Origin: Candidatus Pacebacteria bacterium GW2011_GWA1_46_10
GTDB lineage: Bacteria > Patescibacteriota > Microgenomatia > UBA1400 > PJMF01
Reading direction: 5' to 3'
DNA length: 60,254 bases
Assembly (NCBI GenBank): GCA_001002135.1
Contig: LCLP01000001.1
Span: 425,114 to 485,367, forward strand
A program made the position numbers and the translations under genes. The stretch's first letter is position 1, and each line of letters opens with the position of its first letter. A model generated the notes under the pieces. It was not told the origin of the DNA and ran no database searches. It worked only from the letters and a program-made list of their open reading frames with translations. Shown here one piece after another: positions 51,951 through 59,255 of this stretch.

Positions 51951-52077
51951 CGCACTCTTTCGCCCTTGGCCAGCGAACTAAGTGGAGTGCACAAATTAAA
52001 GAGAGCCCCATTTGGGGAATTAGGGTGGAACCGCCCGGCAGGGTCCCTCGCAAGCAGACACTTGCAGGGATTTTTTT
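51951..52077 (+). promoter_or_regulatory. T-box riboswitch (glycine), ultrashort stem I, transcription-attenuation type
   Basis: AGGGTGGAACCGC (52022-52034) is the conserved T-box sequence. Antiterminator: AGGG (52022-52025) with CCCT (52045-52048) and ACC (52030-52032) with GGT (52042-52044), leaving the TGGA bulge that pairs with tRNA NCCA. The A fits the U73 discriminator of tRNA-Gly. Terminator: CCCTcGCAAG (52045-52054) with CTTGCAGGG (52061-52069) and seven Ts; the CCCT strand is shared, so the two folds exclude each other. Stem I seems tiny: GCACTC/GAGTGC (51952-51957/51985-51990) and TCGC/GCGA around loop CCTTGGCCA, which contains a GGC glycine codon. Stem III is GCCCC-ATTT-GGGG. Lies directly upstream of glyS. 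Confidence 0.9.
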
Positions 52078-52089
52078 GTAAAAGTACCT

Positions 52090-53475
52090 ATGAATCAACC
52101 AACCTTAAACGAAATTGTGGCCCTAGCCAAACGACGAGGGTTTGTTTTTCCAGGGTCAGAAATCTACGGCGGCTTGGCTAATACGTACGACTTTGGACCG
52201 TTGGGCACGCAGCTACTGCGCAACATCACTAATTACTGGTGGGATTTTTTCGTCACCCGCCGGCATGACATGTTCGGCCTGGATAGCTCCATCTTGATGA
52301 GTCCTAAGGTCTGGGAGGCCTCCGGCCACACCCAGAGTTTTACTGATGCCTTGATTGACTGTCGTCATTGCCACACTCGGATGCGCGCTGATCATTTAAT
52401 CGAGCAGTTCTTTGAGAAAAAAGGCAAACCAATCAAAGTAGAGGGGAAGAGTGCCGAAGAATTAACCCAAATCATTCGTGAAAACCAAATTCCTTGTCCC
52501 GCTTGTGGTAAACATGATTGGACTGACGCTCGGGAATTTAATCTGCTGTTTGAGACTCATATTGGCATCGTCGAGGAAAATCAATCGCTCGCATATCTGC
52601 GCGGTGAGATCGCCCAAGGCATGTTTGTCAACTTCAAGAACGTCCTCAACACCATGCAGCCTAAACTGCCATTTGGTATTGCTCAAGCCGGCAAAGCCTT
52701 CCGTAATGAAATTACTTTGGGGAACTTTATTTTCCGTACTCTCGAGTTCAACTTAGCCGAGTTTGAGTACTTCTTTGATCCAATCAATCAAAAGTGGGAA
52801 GAATTGTTTGAACAGTGGCAACAAACGATGTTCGAATTTGCTCTTTCACTCGGTTTCAGTGAAAAAAAACTGAGGTGGCGCGTCCACACTGATGAAGAAC
52901 GCTCACATTACTCCACCAGAACCGAAGACTTAGATTATGAATTTCCGTTCGGCTTCAAGGAGATGTTTGGTCTGGCATATCGGACTGATTATGACCTTAA
53001 AAACCACATGGAAAAATCAGGTGTCGACCTCAAGTACACTGACCCACAAAATCCTAAGCGCAAGTTTATTCCCCATGTCGTGGAACCCACATTTGGCTTA
53101 AATAGAATTTTCCTGGCGCTCTTAAGTGAGTGTTACACCAAAGAAAAAGATCGCACCTACCTCAAGTTACCAACCCAATTAGCGCCATTTAAAGTGGCTG
53201 TTTTCCCCTTGGTAAAAAACAAACCAGCACTCGTCAATAAAGCCAGGGCGGTCTATGAACTCCTGCGTCAATACTGGGCTACCGACTGGGACGACAGGGG
53301 CAACATCGGCAAACGATACCTGTCACAAGATGAAATCGGCACGCCGTATTGCGTCACCATCGATTATCAAACCCTGGAAGACAACACCGTCACTTTACGC
53401 GACCGCAACACCACGACACAACAACGCTTGTCGGTCGAACAACTTGAGCCACATTTGGCCCACGTGTTAGGCTAA
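52090..53475 (+). CDS. glyS: Glycyl-tRNA synthetase, single-chain class II type
   Basis: 461 residues, the alpha2 (archaeal/eukaryotic and Gram-positive) type. N-terminus LAKRRGFVFPGSEIYGGLANTYDFGPLG, zinc-ribbon cysteine/histidine pairs (CRHCHTRM and CPACGKHDW), motif 2 region (GIAQAGKAFRNEITLGNFIFRTLEF), motif 3 (FIPHVVEPTFGLNRIFLALL) and a C-terminal anticodon-binding domain (FKVAVFPLVKNKPALVNKAR). Charges tRNA-Gly. Expression is expected to rise when uncharged tRNA-Gly binds the upstream T-box. No clear Shine-Dalgarno between terminator and ATG. Confidence 0.96.
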   Translation: MNQPTLNEIVALAKRRGFVFPGSEIYGGLANTYDFGPLGTQLLRNITNYWWDFFVTRRHDMFGLDSSILMSPKVWEASGHTQSFTDALIDCRHCHTRMRADHLIEQFFEKKGKPIKVEGKSAEELTQIIRENQIPCPACGKHDWTDAREFNLLFETHIGIVEENQSLAYLRGEIAQGMFVNFKNVLNTMQPKLPFGIAQAGKAFRNEITLGNFIFRTLEFNLAEFEYFFDPINQKWEELFEQWQQTMFEFALSLGFSEKKLRWRVHTDEERSHYSTRTEDLDYEFPFGFKEMFGLAYRTDYDLKNHMEKSGVDLKYTDPQNPKRKFIPHVVEPTFGLNRIFLALLSECYTKEKDRTYLKLPTQLAPFKVAVFPLVKNKPALVNKARAVYELLRQYWATDWDDRGNIGKRYLSQDEIGTPYCVTIDYQTLEDNTVTLRDRNTTTQQRLSVEQLEPHLAHVLG

Positions 53476-53498
53476 ACAAATCACAAAAAAGGGGAGAA

Positions 53499-54293
53499 AT
53501 GAAACTACTCAAAAACAAAAAAATCATCATGAGCTTACTCGTTTTACTCGCCCTGATTGGCGGTTTTTTCTGGTGGCGCGGCCGAACCACCACACCAGAG
53601 GAAACCAAACAAAAACAGAAATTAACCCTGCCCAACAACGTCATTCCAGGGGCGGAAAGGCCATATCTTTCGATCGAGCCATTGGCAGACGGCCGGAATG
53701 TAGAAATTACCATCCACAACCTCAAGAAAGACGCTCAGGAAATGGAGTACGAACTTGAGTACCAGGCGGGGACACTGTTGCAAGGGGCTTTTGGCACGCT
53801 CGATCTTGCCTCCCTACCTGCTACCGCTCAGATTTTGCTTGGCAGCTGCTCAGCCGGAGGAGCCTGCACCTACCACGAGGATGTCAAGGGCGGCACCTTG
53901 CTCACCCGATATACGGGCGGTAGTGAGCCCTACGCGCTTAAATCTGACTGGAAGTACATTGATAACAGTACCAGAGAAACCGCTCACAGCTCTAAAGATG
54001 CCAAGTTCCAGATTGACGGCCGCAATCTCGGCCAGCAACGTTATCTCATTATTTTCAACACCCCAGGTTACCCAGAGGGAATTCCAGGCGAAATAGTATC
54101 AGAAAACTATGCTTTAACTGCCTCTGGTGTTTTGTCTGGGAAAGTTGAACTGACCATGCGGGCCAACGAAGAAGGCGAGCTTAAGATTGCCGCCTGGGAC
54201 GGTTCAAAATGGGTCACCTATGAGGGAAAAGTTGATGGCAAAATGATCACTGCCACAGTTGATCTGGTTGAGGTTTATGTTGTAGTGAGATGA
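53499..54293 (+). CDS. Single-pass anchored extracytoplasmic protein, unknown function
   Basis: 264 residues: basic start, one transmembrane helix (IIMSLLVLLALIGGFFWW), a short Thr/Glu-rich linker, then a beta-rich outer domain (RPYLSIEPLADGRNVEITIHNL and following) with one cysteine pair (GSCSAGGACTY) that could form a disulfide. No family recognised. A good GGGGAG Shine-Dalgarno precedes the ATG, 23 bases after glyS. A weak terminator follows. Confidence 0.65.
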   Translation: MKLLKNKKIIMSLLVLLALIGGFFWWRGRTTTPEETKQKQKLTLPNNVIPGAERPYLSIEPLADGRNVEITIHNLKKDAQEMEYELEYQAGTLLQGAFGTLDLASLPATAQILLGSCSAGGACTYHEDVKGGTLLTRYTGGSEPYALKSDWKYIDNSTRETAHSSKDAKFQIDGRNLGQQRYLIIFNTPGYPEGIPGEIVSENYALTASGVLSGKVELTMRANEEGELKIAAWDGSKWVTYEGKVDGKMITATVDLVEVYVVVR

Positions 54294-54299
54294 AAAACG

Positions 54300-54312
54300 C
54301 CCTAAGAGGGCC
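54300..54312 (+). terminator. Weak terminator-like hairpin after the anchored protein gene
   Basis: GCCCT-AAG-AGGGC with a CTCTTGTTA tail. The stem is short and the U tract poor. A second hairpin CACTGG/CCAGTG (54388-54407) lies in the same gap. Otherwise the 54294-54599 interval shows no gene. Confidence 0.4.
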
Positions 54313-54568
54313 TCTTGTTACTTAAAAACGCGCTGAGCCAAGTTTTTTTTCCCACAAACCCTCAAAAATAAGAATTTGAAAACCAATCACTGGAGTTTTA
54401 ACCAGTGGTAACTCTTTTCCTGCCAACATTCTCTTTCACCCTCTCAAATCAGCAAAAACTCATTCAGCCAAAATGGACTGATCAAGTCCTATAGCTCTTA
54501 AAAAATTCCCCAAAAACCCGAACAAAGTTTCGTCTTTACAAGCCTTAAAATTTTCGTCAAAGTTGATA

Positions 54569-54588
54569 TTGGTAAAAATTGGTAAAGA
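54569..54588 (+). promoter_or_regulatory. Two direct 10-bp repeats before mraZ, candidate MraZ operator
   Basis: TTGGTAAAAA and TTGGTAAAGA lie head to tail (54569-54578, 54579-54588), ending 11 bases before ATG 54600. MraZ proteins bind direct TGGG-like repeats with a 10-bp period upstream of their own operon, so the period and place fit, although the core is TGGTA rather than TGGGA. Confidence 0.5.
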
Positions 54589-54599
54589 GACTTATAAAA

Positions 54600-55019
54600 A
54601 TGTTCATCGGCACCTATTATCACACGCTCGAAGAGCACGGACGAGTCTCTTTACCAAAAAGTTTTCGAGAACAGGCAAAAACCTGGGTGGTGACGCGAGG
54701 TCTTGATGGAGGGTTGTTTTTATTTCCAGCAGCCAAGTTCCAACAACGCCTTGAAAGCATCAGCGAAAACCAAACTTTTACCAAAAAAGCGAACCGAGAC
54801 TTTGTTCGGCTGATGACAAACGAAGCCCAACAAGTCCAACCGGATAAAAATGGTCGAGTAAAACTGCCCAATTACTTGACCGAGTTTGCCGGTCTTAAAA
54901 AAAACGTAGTGGTTGTCGGCAGTTTGGACTACGTTGAAATCTGGGAGAGAGGCGAGTACCACCAATACGTCGATTCTCTCGAGAAAAAAGCGGCACAAAT
55001 TGCCGAAAAGGTAACATGA
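54600..55019 (+). CDS. mraZ: MraZ transcriptional regulator of the division cluster
   Basis: 139 residues with two SpoVT/AbrB-like halves: FIGTYYHTLEEHGRVSLPKSFRE and DKNGRVKLPNYLTEFAGLKKNVVVVGSLDYVEIWE. The ORF-track TTG at 54579 lies in the repeat operator; ATG 54600 matches the usual MraZ N-terminus. First gene of an mraZ-rsmH-ftsL-ftsI run with 4-base ATGA overlaps between the first three. Confidence 0.93.
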   Translation: MFIGTYYHTLEEHGRVSLPKSFREQAKTWVVTRGLDGGLFLFPAAKFQQRLESISENQTFTKKANRDFVRLMTNEAQQVQPDKNGRVKLPNYLTEFAGLKKNVVVVGSLDYVEIWERGEYHQYVDSLEKKAAQIAEKVT

Positions 55020-55930
55020 ATAACCTAACTCATATCACCGTCATGTTGGAGGAAGCTGTTCGTGCGCTCCAAGTACGGCCTCACCAATGGTACGTCGATG
55101 CCACTGTCGGTAGTGGCGGTCACACCCAGCGCATTCTCGAGAGCGGCGGCAAAGTAGTGGGGTTTGACTTTGACCAAGAAACTATTGATCGAGCCGTCAA
55201 CCGTTTTCAAATCGAGATGCTACATGGCGACGTTATTCTCATCCGAGAAAACTTCGACGCTTTGGCCAGGGTAATCAAAGACCTCGCCACAGCTGAGAAA
55301 ATCGATACGGCTATTGGTGGCATTTTGTTTGATTTTGGCACCAGCACTCAACAGCTCATGGCAGTCAACAGAGGCTTGAGTTTTGAACACGAGGAGGCAG
55401 CACTTGATATGCGTCTTGATGACCGACTCGGGGTCAGGGCGGCTGATTTACTGAAACTGCTGAGTGTTAAACAACTCACTCAAGTTTTCAGCGATTTAGG
55501 TGGCGAAAAATATGCTCACCGCATCGCCCAAGCCATCATCACCCTCCGCAAAAAGGACCCCAGCCAACTAGAAACTGTCGGTTCACTCTTGCGCGTCGTG
55601 GAGCAGAGCAAACCAAGAAAAACCAGTCATTTACACCCAGCCACCAAGGTTTTTCAAGCTTTGCGCATTGCCGTTAACGATGAACTGGACAACATTAGCC
55701 GAGCCCTGCCACAAGCTTTAGAAACGGTCGCTCCAGGCGGCAGAATCGTCACCATCGCTTTTCATGAGGGTGAAGATCGGCTCGTCAAACAAGCTTTCAC
55801 AGCCTGGGAAAAAGCTGGTCTAGGGAAAAAAGTGACCAAGAAACCGATGCGACCAACCGAGCAAGAAATACAACGCAACCCCAGAAACAGAAGTGCTAAG
55901 TTGCGTGTTTTTGAAAGGAAACAATCATGA
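55016..55930 (+). CDS. rsmH: 16S rRNA (cytosine1402-N4)-methyltransferase RsmH
   Basis: 304 residues with ITVMLEEAVRAL, YVDATVGSGGHTQRILE (SAM motif), GFDFDQETIDRA, GGILFDFGTSTQQLMAVNRGLSF, ALDMRLDD, LGGEKYAHRIAQAIITLRK, KVFQALRIAVNDELDNI and the C-terminal KPMRPTEQEIQRNPRNRSAKLR. Complete. The usual DLGVSS is DFGTST here. Confidence 0.95.
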   Translation: MNNLTHITVMLEEAVRALQVRPHQWYVDATVGSGGHTQRILESGGKVVGFDFDQETIDRAVNRFQIEMLHGDVILIRENFDALARVIKDLATAEKIDTAIGGILFDFGTSTQQLMAVNRGLSFEHEEAALDMRLDDRLGVRAADLLKLLSVKQLTQVFSDLGGEKYAHRIAQAIITLRKKDPSQLETVGSLLRVVEQSKPRKTSHLHPATKVFQALRIAVNDELDNISRALPQALETVAPGGRIVTIAFHEGEDRLVKQAFTAWEKAGLGKKVTKKPMRPTEQEIQRNPRNRSAKLRVFERKQS

Positions 55931-56208
55931 AAAAACTCATCGCGTTTTACTATGGCCTGCTCATTCTTGTCTTGGCTAGTCAAGCTATTTACACCGTGTA
56001 CAAGTTGGGCGGAACTGTTGGACAGGGCGAAAAATTGGGTTTACTACAGCAACAACAACAAACACTCAGCCAACAACTCCAAGTTCTGCGAGAAACCTAT
56101 TCCAGGGCTACTGCGCTGACTCCTTTAGCAGAAACAGTTGAAACCGACTACCAACCTATTCAAAAACCAATTATTCTCACCGTCAGCAGCAGCGTGGCTT
56201 CACGGTAA
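55927..56208 (+). CDS. ftsL: FtsL-like cell division protein
   Basis: 93 residues: one N-terminal transmembrane helix (LIAFYYGLLILVLASQAIYTVY) followed by a Gln-rich coiled-coil (LLQQQQQTLSQQLQVLRETY). Sequence similarity to FtsL is low, as usual for this family; the identification rests on topology, size and position between rsmH and ftsI. Overlaps rsmH by 4 bases. Confidence 0.75.
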   Translation: MKKLIAFYYGLLILVLASQAIYTVYKLGGTVGQGEKLGLLQQQQQTLSQQLQVLRETYSRATALTPLAETVETDYQPIQKPIILTVSSSVASR

Positions 56209-56248
56209 GGTTGGCATCATTCTTGGTATCCAGTACACTTTGAGTTAC

Positions 56249-58042
56249 ATGCCAGAGCAACACTCGCTTCGACCTCGGTTTGTCTTTTTAAGCATCATGC
56301 TGCTTTTTTTGGGAGTAATTTCACGGTTGTTTTACTGGCAAGTTATTGAGGGGTCTTCGTTAAAAAAAGTGGTAGAAAATCAAGCCACCAAAGAGACTAC
56401 TTCTGTCGGTCGCCGCGGCAACATCTATACCGCCGACGGTCAACTCCTGGTTGGCAACACCGATCTATTTCATCTGATGGCTGATAAAACCCTGCTCACT
56501 CTCTCAACAGAAAAAATTATCGACGCACTGGCTCCGCTATTAGTCGAACGAGATCTCAATGAAGAAGCTTCGGACGGTGGAGAACTGGTTGAAAGAGAAC
56601 AGCGGGTTAAAACTTTACTACTAGCAAATACGGCTTATCTTCATGAACGCTTTAATCTTAACAGTACTTGGGTAAGACTTTCTTCACGCATTAATCGGGA
56701 ACTTCGCCAAAAAATCGAGACTCTGCAAATACCAGGCATTTATTTTGAAGAATACCAAACTCGTTTTTACCCTGAAGCCTCAATGGCGGCGCACTTAACC
56801 GGCTTTGTCGGTAAAAACGAAACCGGTGAAGATACTGGTTATTTTGGTATTGAGGGGGCACTCAACAAAGAACTTCAACCACAAATGAGAAAGAATCGAT
56901 TTTTAACCGATGCACTCGGTAATTTACTCGGTGGGGAAAACACTATTGAGACACGAAGCTTAGATGGACGAGATATTGTCTTAACCATTCGGCGTGATGT
57001 TCAGTTTTTAATCGAACAGGAGTTAAAAAGAGGACTTGAGCGGTATGGAGCGGTCAGCGGTGAAGTAATCGTGATGGAGGTGAAAACAGGCAATATTCTT
57101 GGGTTGGCTGCCTGGCCAAACTATGATCAAGCCAAATACTATGATTTCGCCTCAGAGCTGTACAAAAACCCCAGTCTCACTCATCTTTATGAACCAGGTT
57201 CCACCTTTAAAGTCCTCACCGTCTCGGCCGGTATCGATACTGACGCCATCACCCCTGACACTCAGTGTCCGGTTTGCGCTGGGCCACGCCAAATCGGTCA
57301 GTACACCGTGCGAACTTGGAATGATGAATATACGCCAGACATTACCGTTCGAGACGCACTCGCTCAGTCTAATAATGTTGCCATGATCTACGTGGCCGAA
57401 ACCATGGGAACTGATACATTTGTGGAGTACCTCCATCGTTTTGGCATCGGAGAAGCCCTTCACCTTGATCTTCAAGAAGACACAGACACCCCCTTCCCAG
57501 CAAAGTGGGGACCGATCGAGCTGGCCACCAGTTCATTTGGTCAAGGAATCAGTACCACTAGTTTACAAATGGTCAGAGCAGTGAACGCGATCGCTAACCA
57601 CGGCGTGATGGTGCAACCGAAAATCCTCAAGAAAGTTATCGACCATCAAGTTGAGAAAGAAATGAGTATTCCTGATCGAGCAGAGCGGAGGGTGGTCTCC
57701 GCCGAAACCGCCCAAACTGTCACTGAAATGATGGTCAACGCTGCCAAACACGGCGAGGCGCAGTGGATTTTTAAAGATACTCACACCATCGCTGGCAAAA
57801 CCGGCACCTCACAGATTCCCATTGCTGGTGGTTACAAGCCAGATGCCACTCTGGCCAGTTTTATTGGTTTCGCGCCGGCCAGCGAGCCACAATTCATTAT
57901 GCTGGTAAAACTGACTGAGCCACAAAGCAGTCCCTGGGCAGCCGAAACCGCCGCACCCCTCTGGTATCGTCTTGCCGAAAAACTCTATTTGTTACTCAAT
58001 ATTCCACCCGACTCGACTACCCCAAACTTGACACTTGAGTGA
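56249..58042 (+). CDS. ftsI: FtsI-type penicillin-binding protein (class B transpeptidase)
   Basis: 597 residues from ATG 56249 (MPEQHSLRPRFVFLSIM); the track start 56138 lies inside ftsL. One transmembrane helix, the RRGNIYTADGQLL dimerisation-domain start, then the transpeptidase domain with SxxK (EPGSTFKVLT, Ser318 by count), SxN (AQSNNVAM, Ser374) and KTG (AGKTGTSQ, Lys517). Makes septal peptidoglycan cross-links. No mraY/mur genes follow; the next gene is convergent parB, overlapping by 26 bases. The GIDTDAITPDTQCPVCAG segment has a CxxC. Confidence 0.95.
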   Translation: MPEQHSLRPRFVFLSIMLLFLGVISRLFYWQVIEGSSLKKVVENQATKETTSVGRRGNIYTADGQLLVGNTDLFHLMADKTLLTLSTEKIIDALAPLLVERDLNEEASDGGELVEREQRVKTLLLANTAYLHERFNLNSTWVRLSSRINRELRQKIETLQIPGIYFEEYQTRFYPEASMAAHLTGFVGKNETGEDTGYFGIEGALNKELQPQMRKNRFLTDALGNLLGGENTIETRSLDGRDIVLTIRRDVQFLIEQELKRGLERYGAVSGEVIVMEVKTGNILGLAAWPNYDQAKYYDFASELYKNPSLTHLYEPGSTFKVLTVSAGIDTDAITPDTQCPVCAGPRQIGQYTVRTWNDEYTPDITVRDALAQSNNVAMIYVAETMGTDTFVEYLHRFGIGEALHLDLQEDTDTPFPAKWGPIELATSSFGQGISTTSLQMVRAVNAIANHGVMVQPKILKKVIDHQVEKEMSIPDRAERRVVSAETAQTVTEMMVNAAKHGEAQWIFKDTHTIAGKTGTSQIPIAGGYKPDATLASFIGFAPASEPQFIMLVKLTEPQSSPWAAETAAPLWYRLAEKLYLLLNIPPDSTTPNLTLE

Positions 58043-58844
58043 GTTCCATGATTTTTTCCAAATCGGCCTGAGTTTTCTGTGGTGAACCCTTGAGAATAAT
58101 CGTCACCCTTGTCTGGTTTTTAGAGCGAGAAAGCTTCAGCTTCGTGGGAGAGTGGAACACCGCATTAAAGCCTTTCTCCCAGTCCTTCACTTGCTCATCA
58201 TACTGCGTCACCTGAACAGGAGATAAAGTCGACTTTTGAGATCGCGACATCTCTTCTTTGAAGCGACGGGCTAATTCTTCAGCACGACGAACCGAGGCTT
58301 TTTCTTTAAGTAGTAATTTATAACATTCCACCGCGGCTGCTTCATGTTCAATGCTTGCCAGAGCCCGGGCATGACCTTCAGTAATTTTGCCGGCGATCAA
58401 ACCGTCAGTAATGGCATCCGGCAGTTCGAGTAATTTCACAGTATTGCTGATATAAGCAGGAGACTTCCCAATACGCTCAGCCAGCTTTGAGAGCGGTAAA
58501 TTAAATTCGCGCGTCAGCCGAACGAATGCTTGCGCACGCTCAATGGGGTTGAGGCCAATTCGTTGAACATTCTCAACTAAAGCCATTTCCAACATGCCTT
58601 GTGGAGTAGTGCGGCGAACATGGACCGGCACTTCTTTTAACCCCGCCAATTTGGCCGCCTGCCAACGACGCTCTCCAGCAATGATCTGATACCCAGCCGG
58701 GGTTTCAGCCACCACTAATGGCTCAAGTACTCCATAGACTTTGATCGACTGCGCCAACTCATCCAGTTCGCCCTTTTTGACTTTTTCCCGTGGTTGAAAA
58801 GGGTTAGTCTGTAACTGATCGATTTGAATCACCTGGGTGGCCAT
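58017..58844 (-). CDS. parB: ParB/Spo0J chromosome-partitioning protein
   Basis: 275 residues: IDQLQTNPFQPREKVKKGELDELAQSI, VLEPLVVAETPAGYQIIAGERRWQAAKLAGL (CTPase GERRxRA-like motif, here GERRWQA), LVENVQRIGLNPIERAQAF, the HTH (LPLSKLAERIGKSPAYISNTVKLLELP) and KITEGHARALASIE. The C-terminal dimer domain is diverged. parA is not adjacent in this window and I found no consensus parS. Confidence 0.94.
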   Translation of the reverse strand: MATQVIQIDQLQTNPFQPREKVKKGELDELAQSIKVYGVLEPLVVAETPAGYQIIAGERRWQAAKLAGLKEVPVHVRRTTPQGMLEMALVENVQRIGLNPIERAQAFVRLTREFNLPLSKLAERIGKSPAYISNTVKLLELPDAITDGLIAGKITEGHARALASIEHEAAAVECYKLLLKEKASVRRAEELARRFKEEMSRSQKSTLSPVQVTQYDEQVKDWEKGFNAVFHSPTKLKLSRSKNQTRVTIILKGSPQKTQADLEKIMELTQVSSLG

Positions 58845-58938
58845 AGTTTGTGCCTATTTTTAGCTATTACGTGATAGTTTACTCTACCACGACCAGAAGA
58901 CTTTTCACAAGCCTTTTTTCACAATTTTTCTTTCATAA

Positions 58939-58962
58939 AAAAATCCTCTCCAGAGGATTTTT
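58939..58962 (-). terminator. Rho-independent terminator after rpmA (possibly bidirectional)
   Basis: AAAAATCCTCT (58939-58949), loop CC, AGAGGATTTTT (58952-58962). On the minus strand it sits 24 bases past the rpmA stop and is followed by more Ts. The remainder of the 58845-58986 gap would hold the parB promoter; I see no convincing boxes. Confidence 0.88.
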
Positions 58963-58986
58963 CGTCTCTTCTTTTTTTGCAGAAAA

Positions 58987-59247
58987 TTATTTTTGCGGCA
59001 CTACACTGATAATAGTGCGCCCAAAGCGTCGACCAAACTGAACTATCCCGTCCATCATGGCAAAAATAGTGTAATCGCGACCCATTTTGGTGTTTTTACC
59101 GGTCTTGTACTTCGCCCCTTTTTGCCGCACAATGATTTGCCCAACCTTCACCACTGCTCCGCCTGATTTTTTTAAACCAAGTCGTTTGCCGTGGCGCTTG
59201 CCTTGAGCGTGCTGTGTAACACTGCCTGAACCTTTAACGTGTGCCAT
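58987..59247 (-). CDS. rpmA: Ribosomal protein bL27
   Basis: 86 residues: MAHVKGSGSVTQHAQGKRHGKRLGLKKSGGAVVKVGQIIVRQKGAKYKTG and DYTIFAMMDGIVQFGRR, the bL27 fold. The common SSRNGRDS segment is replaced by SVTQHAQGKRHG. There is no rplU next to it. 8 bases after the RNA methyltransferase stop, so probably co-transcribed with it. Confidence 0.95.
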   Translation of the reverse strand: MAHVKGSGSVTQHAQGKRHGKRLGLKKSGGAVVKVGQIIVRQKGAKYKTGKNTKMGRDYTIFAMMDGIVQFGRRFGRTIISVVPQK

Positions 59248-59255
59248 AGACTACT

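Noticed and set aside
58845-58986. parS site near parB
   Set aside because: I looked for a TGTTTCACGTGAAACA-like palindrome and found none in this gap.
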